Shown here one piece after another: positions 1 through 8,695 of a stretch of DNA of 64,000 nucleotides. The DNA comes from CBDEGR01 sp965237895. Its GTDB lineage: Bacteria > Acidobacteriota > Terriglobia > UBA7540 > JAPUME01. Under the pieces are notes generated by a model. The model did no database searches. It saw only the letters and a list, made by a program, of their open reading frames with translations, and was not told the DNA's origin. Made by a program: the position numbers and the translations under genes. The stretch covers positions 2,046,001-2,110,000 of the forward strand of contig CBDEGR010000002.1 in assembly GCA_965237895.1 (NCBI GenBank), in the 5' to 3' direction. The stretch's first letter is position 1. Every line of letters begins with the position of its first letter.

Positions 1-156
1 AACGTCAAGTATTCCTTATCCGTACTCATCTACTATATTATTTCCCTTCCCATTATCGTCATCCATTGGATGCAGATCTCTCGTTTTGGTAACAAAGACC
101 CCCTTCGCAGGATCATTCCAATTATTTCATTCACTTTAAGATCAAGCCGACAAGAG

Positions 157-1119
157 TCAGGCAAGAACCAGACCCGGATGGTAGACCGCGCCGCCGACAT
201 GTTTGGCGACGGCGATCAACTGCCGTTCCGGGTTGAAGACCTTCAGCAAGGGCGCCGCCAGCGGGCTCCGCAAGGAGGCTTCCCTTTCTCTTGCCTCGCC
301 GTCCTTCGCCCCGCCCTCCCTCAGACGGTACAAGCTGGGCACCCGCGCCAACTCAAAGCTGTGGCCGTGACGGATATTCTTCTCTTCCCGACCCCGGACA
401 ACCAACTCCGGGAACCCCGGCAGCAACGTGCCCACCCGTACCATTACCTCCGGAACTCTCTCGTCGCGAACGGCCCGGTCAAATTGATCGAGCGTGACAG
501 AATTTTCCAGCTTGAATTCAGCCACTCCCACCCGGCGCAAACCTGCCAGATGTGAGGGCAGCCCGATTCGTTGCCCCATGTCGTTGGCAAGCGCCCGAAC
601 GTAAGTACCCCCCGAACACTCGACCGCAAAGCGAACCTGGGAACTTTCGACTCCCAGCAGCTCCAAGGCGTAAATTTCCACTTCGACCGGGTCCAACTTT
701 ACCGGCTTGCTCTTCCGCGCCAACTCATAGGCGCGCACGCCACCCACCCACTTGGCCGAGTACGCCGGCGGAATCTGAGAAATCCGGCCCGTGAATTCGG
801 CAAAAACCTTTTCCAGGATCTTCGAATCCAATGCCGGTTCCCGTTCCTCCGAGGTGGCCGCCCCGGTGGCGTCAAACGTTTGGGTGGAATGGCGAAAACT
901 GAATGTCCCCTCATACGCTTTGCGGGATTTCAAATAAAACTGCGCAAAGCGCGTGGCCTTGCCGATCGAAAGCGGCAGCACGCCGGTGGCGAATGGGTCG
1001 AGCGTGCCGAAATGGCCCACCTGACGAATCTTGAGCAGACGCCGCACGACGGCCACGACGTCGTGTGACGTTATGCCGGGCGGCTTATCGACGATCAATA
1101 CACCTGCGATTTCGCTCAA
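157..1119 (-). CDS. truB: tRNA pseudouridine(55) synthase TruB
   Basis: Isomerises U55 to pseudouridine in the T-loop of tRNAs. The 320-residue protein opens with the TruB core (DKPPGITSHD) and carries the catalytic motif GTLDPFATGVLP, with the nucleophile Asp at about residue 41; Phe replaces the more usual Leu after DP. The second half holds the GGTYVRAL and GxPSHLxxLRR segments of the family, and the last ~80 residues form a PUA-like tail. Length is normal for a bacterial TruB. It is the last gene of the minus-strand rimP-nusA-infB-DUF503-rbfA-truB series, the classic order in bacteria. Nothing gene-like is seen in the 156 bases beyond its stop. Confidence 0.96.
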   Translation of the reverse strand: MSEIAGVLIVDKPPGITSHDVVAVVRRLLKIRQVGHFGTLDPFATGVLPLSIGKATRFAQFYLKSRKAYEGTFSFRHSTQTFDATGAATSEEREPALDSKILEKVFAEFTGRISQIPPAYSAKWVGGVRAYELARKSKPVKLDPVEVEIYALELLGVESSQVRFAVECSGGTYVRALANDMGQRIGLPSHLAGLRRVGVAEFKLENSVTLDQFDRAVRDERVPEVMVRVGTLLPGFPELVVRGREEKNIRHGHSFELARVPSLYRLREGGAKDGEAREREASLRSPLAAPLLKVFNPERQLIAVAKHVGGAVYHPGLVLA

Positions 1120-1161
1120 AGCGCCACCTGAGAAAAGCAGCCTCTGCTTGCTATCTTTCTT

Positions 1162-1194
1162 AAAACTGAAAGCAGGCTGAAAACTGAAAGCAGG
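1162..1194. repeat. Two direct copies of a 15-bp repeat in the rbfA-truB gap
   Basis: AAAACTGAAAGCAGG occurs at 1162-1176 and again at 1180-1194, an 18-bp period, in the 78-base gap between rbfA and truB. No function is evident; it may be a simple slippage duplication. Confidence 0.7.
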
Positions 1195-1197
1195 GAA

Positions 1198-1602
1198 TCA
1201 CCGGGAATCCGACTTGATCTGATCCATAAGCCGGTCGATTCTTGCCGAAATCTCCCCCGAACGGTCCAACACGAAGCGAATCTCCGGCAAGATGCGCAGC
1301 CGAAGGCGCTGACACACCTCGCGACGAATGAAACCGACGGCCGAATTCAAACCCTTCAACGTCTCCTTCTGTTGCTCGTCGGAACCGAGTGCGCTGAAAA
1401 AAACCTTCGCGTGTTGCCGATCCTTGCTGAGCCGGACGGCGGTGACGGTGGTAAACCCGATGCGGGGATCCTTCAGGTCGCGCGCGATGATCTCGGCGAT
1501 TTCGGCTCGAATCAAATCCGCCAGTCTTTCAGATCGTTGGGCAGATCGCTGTTCGGCCGACCGTTGCCGGGCCGAACGGGGTCCGCTTCGCATGTCTCTC
1601 AT
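1198..1602 (-). CDS. rbfA: Ribosome-binding factor A
   Basis: Late 30S maturation factor that binds near the 5' helix of 16S rRNA. The 134-residue protein has the KH-like RbfA fold signatures: R-x-x-DLIRAEIAEII near residue 28, DLKDPRIGFTTVT near 42, and a C-terminal LRILPEIRFVLD segment. The N-terminus is Arg-rich. Its ATG overlaps the TGA of the upstream DUF503 gene (ATGA), which implies translational coupling within the infB operon. A second ATG lies three codons in. Confidence 0.95.
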   Translation of the reverse strand: MRDMRSGPRSARQRSAEQRSAQRSERLADLIRAEIAEIIARDLKDPRIGFTTVTAVRLSKDRQHAKVFFSALGSDEQQKETLKGLNSAVGFIRREVCQRLRLRILPEIRFVLDRSGEISARIDRLMDQIKSDSR

Positions 1603-1898
1603 ATCGAAAACCGATCCTCAATATAATCGATGGAATGATCCTCAAGTTCTCGGCCCAAAATCTTTTCCGACTCGCGAAGAACGCTTTCCAGCACCTGCTC
1701 CAGGTTCCGCCGGCTGCTGGAGATCGAGACCACGCCCAGCGTCGCCCGCTGCCAGGTCTCCTGGTGATCCAACTCCGCTACCGCCAAGTTGAACCGGCTC
1801 CACAGGCGGTCGCGGAGCTTCCGCAAAACGGCCCGCTTCTCTTTCAGGGAATGGGCGTAAGGAATCCGAATCTCAAGGGTCATCACCCCGACCGGCAT
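1599..1898 (-). CDS. DUF503 family protein (YlxP-like)
   Basis: Small conserved protein of unknown biochemical role, typically found between infB and rbfA, as here. The motif HSLKEKRAVLRKLRDRL near the N-terminus and the internal AELDHQETWQRATLGVV are diagnostic of DUF503. The frame is open upstream to 2003, but the ATG at 1898 is preferred: GGAG sits six bases before it, it matches the family's usual ~95 residues, and it avoids a 56-base overlap with infB. It ends by ATGA overlap with rbfA. Confidence 0.88.
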   Translation of the reverse strand: MPVGVMTLEIRIPYAHSLKEKRAVLRKLRDRLWSRFNLAVAELDHQETWQRATLGVVSISSSRRNLEQVLESVLRESEKILGRELEDHSIDYIEDRFSI

Positions 1899-1947
1899 GT
1901 TGCGCTCCGGCGGCCTCCCGAGGAGGGGGGCCCTGTGGCGGGAGAAA

Positions 1948-4557
1948 TCAAACCACGGCAGGCTCTTTGACCTTATCCACGGCGAACGGTTCCAGCACGT
2001 CACCGATCTTCACATCGCTGAAATTTTCAAGAATGATGCCGCACTCCAAGCCCGACTTCACCTCTTCCACGTCGTCCTTGAACCTTCGCAGCGACTGCAC
2101 ACGGCCCTGATAAACGACCACATTGTCACGCAGCAGGCGGACCTGAACGTTGCGGGTGATCTTTCCATCGGAAATAAAAGAACCGGCAATATTCCCCACC
2201 TTGCGGATGCGGAACGTCTCGCGGACCTCGGCTCGGCCCAGCACCACCTCGCGCATGACCACAGCCAGCAATCCCGCCATGGCTTTCTTAACCTCTTCGG
2301 TCAGCTCGTAAATGACCGTATGGAGACGGATGTCCACCTTTTCCAATTCCGCCAAGGCCGTCGCTTTCCGCTCAGGTCGCACGCCGAAGCCCACCACGAC
2401 GGCGTTCGAGGCCGAAGCCAAAAGCACGTCTGACTCCGTAATGGCCCCCACGGCCGAATGGATGATCTTGACCTTGACCTTCTCCGTCCCGCACTTGTTC
2501 AACGCCTCCAGAAGAACTTCCACCGAGCCCTGAACATCCGCCTTCAGAATCACCGGCAGTTCTTTCATATCGCCGGCTTCCATTTGGTCATGCAGTTGTT
2601 CCAGGCTCAGGCGCGAGCTCTTCGCCATACTCGCCTCCCGCTCGCGGCTCTGGCGATAGAGCGCAATCTGCTTCGCCTTCGACGTATCCTCGATCACCTG
2701 GAAAGAATCCCCCGCCTGCGGCACAGATTCGATGCCCAGCACCTCGACCGGCGTCGAAGGCAAAGCGACGCCCACATCCTTTCCGTGTTCGTCGAACATG
2801 GCCCGCACCTTGCCATAGACCGACCCGGCGAGGAAAGAATCTCCGGTGCGAAGGGTCCCATTCTGCACCAGCACGGTGGCCACCGGACCCCGTCCGCGGT
2901 CAAGCCGGGCTTCGAGCACCGTTCCCCCGGCCGCACGGTCCGGATTTGCCTTGACCTCCTGCATGTCTGTAACGAGAAGGACCATTTCAAGCAGCGTATC
3001 CAGATTCTTCTTCTCTTTCGCCGAGACATCGACCATCACAGTCTCGCCGCCCCAATCTTCCGGCATCAGCCCGCGGTCGGCCAATTGCTTCCTCACGCGG
3101 TCCGGGAGGGCATCCGGTTTGTCGACCTTGTTGACGGCCACCAACAACGGAACCTTCGCCGCCTGGGCGTGGGAGATGGCCTCGAGAGTCTGCGGCATCA
3201 CGCCGTCATCGGCCGCGACGACGAGAATCACGACGTCGGTCACCTTCGTCCCGCGGGCGCGCATCTGGGTAAAGGCTTCGTGGCCCGGCGTGTCCAGAAA
3301 TACCACCGGACGGCCCTTTACTTCGACCCGGTAAGCGCCGATGTGCTGCGTAATGCCGCCGGCCTCCCGATCGGCCACGTTGGTTTTGCGGATGGCGTCG
3401 AGCAGAGAAGTCTTGCCGTGATCGACATGCCCCATCACGGTCACCACCGGAGCGCGCGGCTTCAGGTTCTCCGGCTTTTCAGCAACCAGAACCTCCTGCC
3501 GGACTTCCTCTTCGTAGGAGACCACTTCGGCTTCCGCACCCAGAGAGCGGGAAATCTCCTTGGCTAATTCACTCTCCAGCGCCTGGTTGATCGTAGCCAT
3601 CACGCCGCGCGCAACCAGCCTCTTGATGACATCGCGCACGCGCACGCCCAACTTCTCGGAAAGCTCTTTGACGTTGATGCCTTCGGCAATCGTAATATTT
3701 CGGTTAATCGGAATGATTTCCGGCTCGGCCGGTTTGGGCGGCGGCGGCGGGCGGCGTGGCCGTCCCCTAGGTCCCATCGGACGCCTTCCGGCCGGCGCCA
3801 GCCCCGGACGAATCCTTGCACCGGCCGCTCGGGCCGAGGTCGGATGCACCGGGTGCGGCTCACCCGGTCGGCGCACCATTCCCGGCCGCGGGCGTCCCGG
3901 CGCACGGCCGGCGGTGATTTGATAAAGGGGTTTCGCCGCATCGACGCGTTGGGAAGTCTTGGCCGCCTTCGCCGTCGCTTGGGCCACAGGGGCAGCGCCC
4001 CTCTTTGCAGTTGCGGCACCCTGCTTCATCGTTGCGGCTACGGCAGGGCGAACTCCCGTTTTGGCCGCGCCGGGGGGAACTGCGGTAGCGGCGCCAGGCC
4101 TTGTCGCTCGGCCGGCAACAGAAGGCGCAAGGCGGGATGCCGGAGCGCCGGTCGCAACGGGCCGGGCCGGGGAAGCCACTTTTTTCCGCATCTCGGCCTT
4201 GATGTCTTCCAGCGAGCGCCGCAGCGGAGGAAATTCCGGACTGCTCACCGGACGAGGTGCCGTTATTTTGGCAGCTACCTTGGCCGTCGGTTTTGCGGCG
4301 GACTTTCCGGTCGAAAGAGAAGTCGGCTTCGCGGACAGTTTGGCCGCCTTCGCGCTGGGTTTGGGCTTTGCGGTCGCCTCGGCCTGCTGCTTTACGAGAG
4401 CCAGGAAGTGCTTCCGGACCTTATCGGCAATTTCGTCTTCCAGGCTGCTCGAGTGCGACTTCTTTCCCGTGTATCCGACCTCCGACAGGTACTCAAGGAT
4501 CAGCTTGCTTTTAACCTCAAGCTCACGCGCCAAATCGTTGATACGAATCTTTCCCAT
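1948..4557 (-). CDS. infB: Translation initiation factor IF-2
   Basis: GTPase that recruits fMet-tRNA to the 30S subunit and promotes subunit joining. The 869-residue protein has an N-terminal IF2_N helix (MGKIRINDLARELEV), a long Ala/Lys/Pro-rich linker with a proline run, a second IF2_N segment (INVKELSEKLGVRVRDVI), then the G domain with G1 GHVDHGKTS near residue 375, G3 DTPGH and G4 NKVDKP. Domains II, III and the fMet-binding C1/C2 follow. It lies 43 bases downstream of nusA in the usual operon order. Confidence 0.98.
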   Translation of the reverse strand: MGKIRINDLARELEVKSKLILEYLSEVGYTGKKSHSSSLEDEIADKVRKHFLALVKQQAEATAKPKPSAKAAKLSAKPTSLSTGKSAAKPTAKVAAKITAPRPVSSPEFPPLRRSLEDIKAEMRKKVASPARPVATGAPASRLAPSVAGRATRPGAATAVPPGAAKTGVRPAVAATMKQGAATAKRGAAPVAQATAKAAKTSQRVDAAKPLYQITAGRAPGRPRPGMVRRPGEPHPVHPTSARAAGARIRPGLAPAGRRPMGPRGRPRRPPPPPKPAEPEIIPINRNITIAEGINVKELSEKLGVRVRDVIKRLVARGVMATINQALESELAKEISRSLGAEAEVVSYEEEVRQEVLVAEKPENLKPRAPVVTVMGHVDHGKTSLLDAIRKTNVADREAGGITQHIGAYRVEVKGRPVVFLDTPGHEAFTQMRARGTKVTDVVILVVAADDGVMPQTLEAISHAQAAKVPLLVAVNKVDKPDALPDRVRKQLADRGLMPEDWGGETVMVDVSAKEKKNLDTLLEMVLLVTDMQEVKANPDRAAGGTVLEARLDRGRGPVATVLVQNGTLRTGDSFLAGSVYGKVRAMFDEHGKDVGVALPSTPVEVLGIESVPQAGDSFQVIEDTSKAKQIALYRQSREREASMAKSSRLSLEQLHDQMEAGDMKELPVILKADVQGSVEVLLEALNKCGTEKVKVKIIHSAVGAITESDVLLASASNAVVVGFGVRPERKATALAELEKVDIRLHTVIYELTEEVKKAMAGLLAVVMREVVLGRAEVRETFRIRKVGNIAGSFISDGKITRNVQVRLLRDNVVVYQGRVQSLRRFKDDVEEVKSGLECGIILENFSDVKIGDVLEPFAVDKVKEPAVV

Positions 4558-4600
4558 AGACCGTCCTTGTCAACCTCTTCCTCAACTCAACAAAATGAAC

Positions 4601-5989
4601 TTACTCCTCCGGCTTACTCTTCGATTCTTCCATTTCGGAAGGCTGCGGGGCCGAATCCGAAGCTTCCTCGACCGCCTCCGCTTCGCCTTCCTCGGGCTCA
4701 GAAGATTCCTCCTCCCCCGCCACCTCCGGCGGTACATTCTCGAAGAAATTGGCCACAGCCTGGCGAATCTTCTCTACGGTCTTCTCGCCGATACCGGGAA
4801 TGGCGGTAAGCTCTACCGGAGTGGTTTGAGCTAATTCTTCCAGGGTGGAAATGTTGTGCTCGAAGAGCTTCTTCATCGTCATTTTGCCGATATCCTCCAG
4901 CACATCAATCGAGGTGCCGGAGCGGGTCAGCGCGGCCATCTGAAGCTCGACCTCCTGCCGCTTTTCTTCTTCGCTCTTGATGTCCACGTGCCAGCCGAGA
5001 AGCTTCGCCGCCAGTCGGACGTTCTGGCCCTTACGGCCGATGGCAAGCGAAAGTTGCGTATCGTCGACGACGATCTCCAATCGGCGCTCATCAATATCGG
5101 ACACCGAAACGTGATTGACCTTCGCCGGGCTGATGGCGTTATTCGCAAACTGCAGCGGGTCTTCGTCGTATTGAATAATGTCGATCTTCTCGCCGCGCAG
5201 TTCACGGATAATCGACTGCACGCGCGAACCCTTCATGCCGACGCAAGCGCCGACGCAGTCCACGTCGTTCGCGCGAGAGAAGACGGCGATCTTGGATCGC
5301 TCCCCGGCCTCGCGCGCGATGGTGCGAATCACCACCGTTCCGTCGTAAATCTCCGGAATCTCCATTTCAAAGAGCCGCTGGACCAATAAAGAGTCGGCCC
5401 GCGAGACGATCACCTGAGGTCCACGCGTCGCCCGGCTCACATCCACGATGACAGCGCGGACCCGGTCTCCCACTTGATAGCTTTCCAAACGCGACTGCTC
5501 GCGCCTCGGCAACCGGCCTTCGGTCCGGTCCAAATCCACGATCACGTCCGGGCCTTCCGTCCGCTTGACCATGCAGTGAACCAACTCGCCGATGCGCTGG
5601 GTGTATTCGGCATAGACCGATTCCCGTTCGGCCTCGCGCACTTTCTGGAAAATCACCTGCTTGGCCGCCTGCGCCGCAATCCGTCCCAGCACATCCGTCG
5701 GAAGCAGAATCCGAATCTCATCCTCCAGGGCGGCGTCGGGTTTGTATTCCCGCGCCTCTCCCAGAGAAATTTCCTTGGTGGGATCGTCGACGGTCTCCAC
5801 CGCCTTCTTGACGGCGTACACCTCGACGGTACCGGTGCCCTTATTGAGGACCGAGAGAAGTTCATCCTGCGACTTGTAATGCTTCCGCGCCACCGCCAGG
5901 ATGGCGTCCTCCACGGCACTGACGATGACTTCCGGGTCAATGCCCTTTTCCCGGCTCAGCAAGTCAATCGTTTGATAAAGCGTGCTCAT
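4601..5989 (-). CDS. nusA: Transcription termination/antitermination factor NusA
   Basis: RNA-polymerase-associated factor controlling pausing, termination and antitermination. The ~462-residue protein shows the NusA N-terminal domain (FQKVREAERE), an S1 domain (VGDRVRAVIVDV), KH domains (GACVGMKGSRVQSI and LAIGRKGQNVRLA) and a C-terminal helix-hairpin-helix (LTAIPGIGEKTVEKI) followed by an acidic tail. The frame opens at a TTG at 6010; the ATG at 5989 is preferred because homology to NusA starts there. It lies between rimP and infB. Confidence 0.97.
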   Translation of the reverse strand: MSTLYQTIDLLSREKGIDPEVIVSAVEDAILAVARKHYKSQDELLSVLNKGTGTVEVYAVKKAVETVDDPTKEISLGEAREYKPDAALEDEIRILLPTDVLGRIAAQAAKQVIFQKVREAERESVYAEYTQRIGELVHCMVKRTEGPDVIVDLDRTEGRLPRREQSRLESYQVGDRVRAVIVDVSRATRGPQVIVSRADSLLVQRLFEMEIPEIYDGTVVIRTIAREAGERSKIAVFSRANDVDCVGACVGMKGSRVQSIIRELRGEKIDIIQYDEDPLQFANNAISPAKVNHVSVSDIDERRLEIVVDDTQLSLAIGRKGQNVRLAAKLLGWHVDIKSEEEKRQEVELQMAALTRSGTSIDVLEDIGKMTMKKLFEHNISTLEELAQTTPVELTAIPGIGEKTVEKIRQAVANFFENVPPEVAGEEESSEPEEGEAEAVEEASDSAPQPSEMEESKSKPEE

Positions 5990-6033
5990 TCCCACAGTAG
6001 TAACTCCCAAACCCTAACCGGACCGCAAGATCC

Positions 6034-6552
6034 TCAGGGCTTCAGTGGCTTTCCGTCAAACTTGCTTTGACGAAACTTCGATTCAAACTCAACCACGAGC
6101 TTCGCTTTGGCGATGCTCGTATGCTCCAGATCGAAAACTTTTTTGTTCTTATCCGTAGTCTCCAGCCGAACGCGACCGCCCTCAACGCTCAGCAGTCGCC
6201 CCTCAAAGTTTCTCTGCCCGTCGAGCGGCTCACGCAGTACGATCTTCGCCCGGCGGCCCGTATATCGTTGATAATCTTCGAGTTTCTTGAGCGGCCGGTC
6301 CAATCCCGGCGAAGAGACCTCAAGCGTGTAGCGGCCCGGCAACGAGCCCTCCACCTCGAGAATCGCGCCCACCTGTTCGCTGACCAAGCGGCAGTCGCCG
6401 TGGTTGACCCCCTCAGGCTTGTCGATGAAGATTCGCAGCAGATAATTCGACACGGAGCCCTCCAGCTCCACTTCGACCAGCTCCAGGCCTTCCGACGAGA
6501 CCACCCTCCGGGCAATTTCTTCGATCTTCGCTAGGTCAGCATCAATCTTCAT
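6034..6552 (-). CDS. rimP: Ribosome maturation factor RimP
   Basis: Needed for 30S subunit assembly. The protein shows the RimP pattern: EGLELVEVELEG, LRIFIDKPEGVNHGDCRLVSEQ, YTLEVSSPGLDRPLK, then a C-terminal SH3-like part. First gene of the minus-strand operon. An upstream GTG at 6582 is in frame and has a GGTGAG ahead of it, but that start would place a terminator-like hairpin (6561-6582) inside the coding region. The ATG at 6552 gives the normal family length (172 residues) and is chosen, without certainty. Confidence 0.93.
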   Translation of the reverse strand: MKIDADLAKIEEIARRVVSSEGLELVEVELEGSVSNYLLRIFIDKPEGVNHGDCRLVSEQVGAILEVEGSLPGRYTLEVSSPGLDRPLKKLEDYQRYTGRRAKIVLREPLDGQRNFEGRLLSVEGGRVRLETTDKNKKVFDLEHTSIAKAKLVVEFESKFRQSKFDGKPLKP

Positions 6553-6560
6553 TATCCAAC

Positions 6561-6582
6561 AAAAAAGTGGGCCTATGCCCAC
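6561..6582 (-). terminator. Intrinsic terminator-like hairpin in the rimP leader
   Basis: On the minus strand GTGGGC-ATAG-GCCCAC is followed at once by six T residues, the form of a Rho-independent terminator. It lies between the promoter at 6602-6630 and the rimP ATG at 6552, with no gene upstream to terminate, so it may act as a leader attenuator for the rimP-nusA-infB operon. A competing weak pairing of the leader GGTGAGC with the right arm can be drawn. Confidence 0.6.
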
Positions 6583-6601
6583 TGTTACTGCTCACCGAAC
6601 A

Positions 6602-6630
6602 AGTATAAACCTGCTCTTGAAAGATTACAA
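6602..6630 (-). promoter_or_regulatory. Sigma70-type promoter of the rimP-nusA-infB operon
   Basis: Minus strand TTGTAA (6625-6630), a 17-base spacer, and TATACT (6602-6607). Predicted start near 6595, about 43 bases ahead of the rimP ATG. Spacing is ideal and both boxes are close to consensus. Confidence 0.65.
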
Positions 6631-6827
6631 CCCCGCAAGGTTTTTTGCCCCTCCCCGGCTCCCAAAAGTTGCTAGAGCCGCCTCGGCCGTCACGCCTGTT
6701 AGGATCACTCTTGGTAGCGCTGTCGCGCTTGAAACCCCATCCCGCACAGGATAAAATCTCTGCGCACCCTTCGAAGCAAGCGAACCCACCGGGGGGGGAG
6801 GGTCACCGACCTGAGGTACCAGGTAAC

Positions 6828-7541
6828 ATGCCGATTCCAAAGAAATTATTGCTTACTTGGCTGGGCCATTCGACGTTCAAATTGACAACCCCGGAAGGGA
6901 AAATCGTCCTCATTGACCCCTGGGTCGACGGCAACCCCGCCTGCCCGGCCGGGGCCAAAAACTTCGACCGGCTCGACTTGATTCTGATCACCCACGGGCA
7001 CTCCGACCATATGGGAGATGCCCTGGCCCTGGCTAAAAAGTATCAACCTCACATCATCTCCATCTTTGAAATCGGCCTCTGGCTTGAAGGAAAAGGCGTC
7101 GGGAACCTTCACCCCATGGGCAAGGGGGGCACGCAGACCCTCGAAGGCATCACCGTGACGATGACCCAGGCCCACCACAGTTCCAGCATCCTGGACGAGG
7201 GCAAGATGGTCTATGCCGGGGAACCCGCCGGCTATGTAATTCAATTTTCCACCGGCTACCGGATGTATCACGCCGGGGACACCGCCTTGTTCGGTGATAT
7301 GAAACTGATCGGCGAACTCTATCGACCGAAGCTCGCCCTGCTTCCTATCGGCGACCTGTTCACCATGGGCCCGCAGGAGGCCGCGCACGCCGCCAGACTC
7401 CTCCGCGTCCGTGAGGTGGTCCCCATGCACTTCGGCACCTTTCCTCTACTGACCGGAACCGTCGAGGCATTTAAGCAGGAAGTCCGAAGAGTCGCGAAAG
7501 CGAAGGTCATCGAACTGAAACCGGGCAAGCCCCAAAGTTAG
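6828..7541 (+). CDS. UPF0173 metal-dependent hydrolase
   Basis: Metallo-beta-lactamase-fold protein of the UPF0173/YtkL type; the substrate is not known for most members. The 237-residue protein has WLGHSTF at the start, the metal motif THGHSDHMGD near residue 55, HAGDT around the middle and the late VVPMHFGTFP. The frame is open from 6645, but the ATG at 6828, with GAGGT and AGGTAA just upstream, matches the family's start. It is divergent from the rimP operon and followed 12 bases later by a methyltransferase gene. Confidence 0.9.
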   Translation: MPIPKKLLLTWLGHSTFKLTTPEGKIVLIDPWVDGNPACPAGAKNFDRLDLILITHGHSDHMGDALALAKKYQPHIISIFEIGLWLEGKGVGNLHPMGKGGTQTLEGITVTMTQAHHSSSILDEGKMVYAGEPAGYVIQFSTGYRMYHAGDTALFGDMKLIGELYRPKLALLPIGDLFTMGPQEAAHAARLLRVREVVPMHFGTFPLLTGTVEAFKQEVRRVAKAKVIELKPGKPQS

Positions 7542-7553
7542 AGAGCCGCTCTT

Positions 7554-8201
7554 GTGCAAAACCGGAAACCGATCCTCGACCCCGCCGTCGAAAAGTATGT
7601 GAATGCTCTGGTTCCCGAGCGGGACGAAGTGCTTTCCGAAATGGAAGCCTATGCCGCGACCCATAAAATTCCCATCATCGGTCCCGCCTGCGGAAGGTTG
7701 CTGTATCAGTTGGCGCGGATTCAGGGTACGCGACGGGTTTTTGAGATGGGCTCGGCTATCGGCTATTCCACCCTCTGGCTGGCTCGCGCCGTGGGCGAGG
7801 CAGGCGTTGTCATTTACACCGACGGGAATCCGAAAAACGCTCGGCGAGCGGCAGAATATTTCAAGAAGGCGGGAGTGGAGAAGCGAATTCAAATTCGTGT
7901 CGGCGATGCGCTGACCTCACTCGACGAGGAAAAGGGAACCTTCGACCTTATCTTTAATGATGTGGATAAGGAACAATACCCCGACGTTCTTCCCAAGGCT
8001 TTACACCGGCTGCGGCCCGGCGGGCTGTTCATCACCGACAACGTCCTCTGGCACGGCCAAGCCGCCCGCAAGGCCCGGAGCGATGATCAGGCAACTCTCG
8101 GCATACAACGGTTTAACGAGTTGATCTGCCGCAGCCCGGAACTGTTTACCACGATCATCCCACTGCGCGACGGGTTTGCAATTTGCCGAAAAATAGAGTA
8201 A
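7554..8201 (+). CDS. SAM-dependent O-methyltransferase (class I, COG4122-like)
   Basis: Resembles the caffeoyl-CoA O-methyltransferase/TrmR group. The SAM-binding loop is FEMGSAIGYSTLWLA near residue 63, followed by the acidic IYTDGNP. FDLIFNDVDKEQYPDVLP and GGLFITDNVLWHG carry the family's metal- and substrate-side residues. It has a GTG start 12 bases after the UPF0173 gene, so the two are probably co-transcribed. The methyl acceptor cannot be told from sequence; tRNA (as for TrmR) or a small catechol are both possible. Confidence 0.85.
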   Translation: MQNRKPILDPAVEKYVNALVPERDEVLSEMEAYAATHKIPIIGPACGRLLYQLARIQGTRRVFEMGSAIGYSTLWLARAVGEAGVVIYTDGNPKNARRAAEYFKKAGVEKRIQIRVGDALTSLDEEKGTFDLIFNDVDKEQYPDVLPKALHRLRPGGLFITDNVLWHGQAARKARSDDQATLGIQRFNELICRSPELFTTIIPLRDGFAICRKIE

Positions 8202-8266
8202 TTCTCAACGATGATTCGGACCCGTTCTCGAACACTCGTTGACTCAACTCTCTGAAGGCAAAGTAA

Positions 8267-8671
8267 ATGCTGAACTTCTTGGCTCGATGTAAGGATCACA
8301 CGCTCGTCGCGCTTCGTGTCATGACAGGTTTTATGTTCTGTCTGCACGGCGCGCAGAAATTGTTCGGCGCTTTCGGCGGCTTTAGGGGACAGGAAGGCGC
8401 TACAGCACCTCTGTTTTCCATGATGGGATTCTCCGGTGTGTTGGAATTCTTCGGCGGGTTGGCGATCCTGTTCGGCCTGTTCACGCAGCCGGTGGCCTTC
8501 GTTCTTTCCGGCCAGATGGCTGTGGCCTACTTTATGGCTCACTTCTCAAGGTCGTTCTGGCCCATCGAGAATCAAGGTGAGGTCGCCGTACTCTACTGTT
8601 TCGTCTTTCTTTTTCTGGCAACTTCCGGCGGCGGCAAGTGGAGCCTTGATCACCTGATCCGAAAAAAATGA
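8267..8671 (+). CDS. DoxX family membrane protein
   Basis: A 134-residue integral membrane protein with four hydrophobic helices. The DoxX signature LRVMTGFMFCLHGAQKLFG lies in helix 1, with GFSGVLEFFGGLAILFG and QMAVAYFMAHF following. DoxX-family proteins are linked to oxidoreductase or quinone-related membrane functions, but a specific role cannot be assigned. It converges on trxB, with only 24 bases between the stops. Confidence 0.88.
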   Translation: MLNFLARCKDHTLVALRVMTGFMFCLHGAQKLFGAFGGFRGQEGATAPLFSMMGFSGVLEFFGGLAILFGLFTQPVAFVLSGQMAVAYFMAHFSRSFWPIENQGEVAVLYCFVFLFLATSGGGKWSLDHLIRKK

Positions 8672-8695
8672 AAAGAGTCCTGATCCGAGCCGGCC

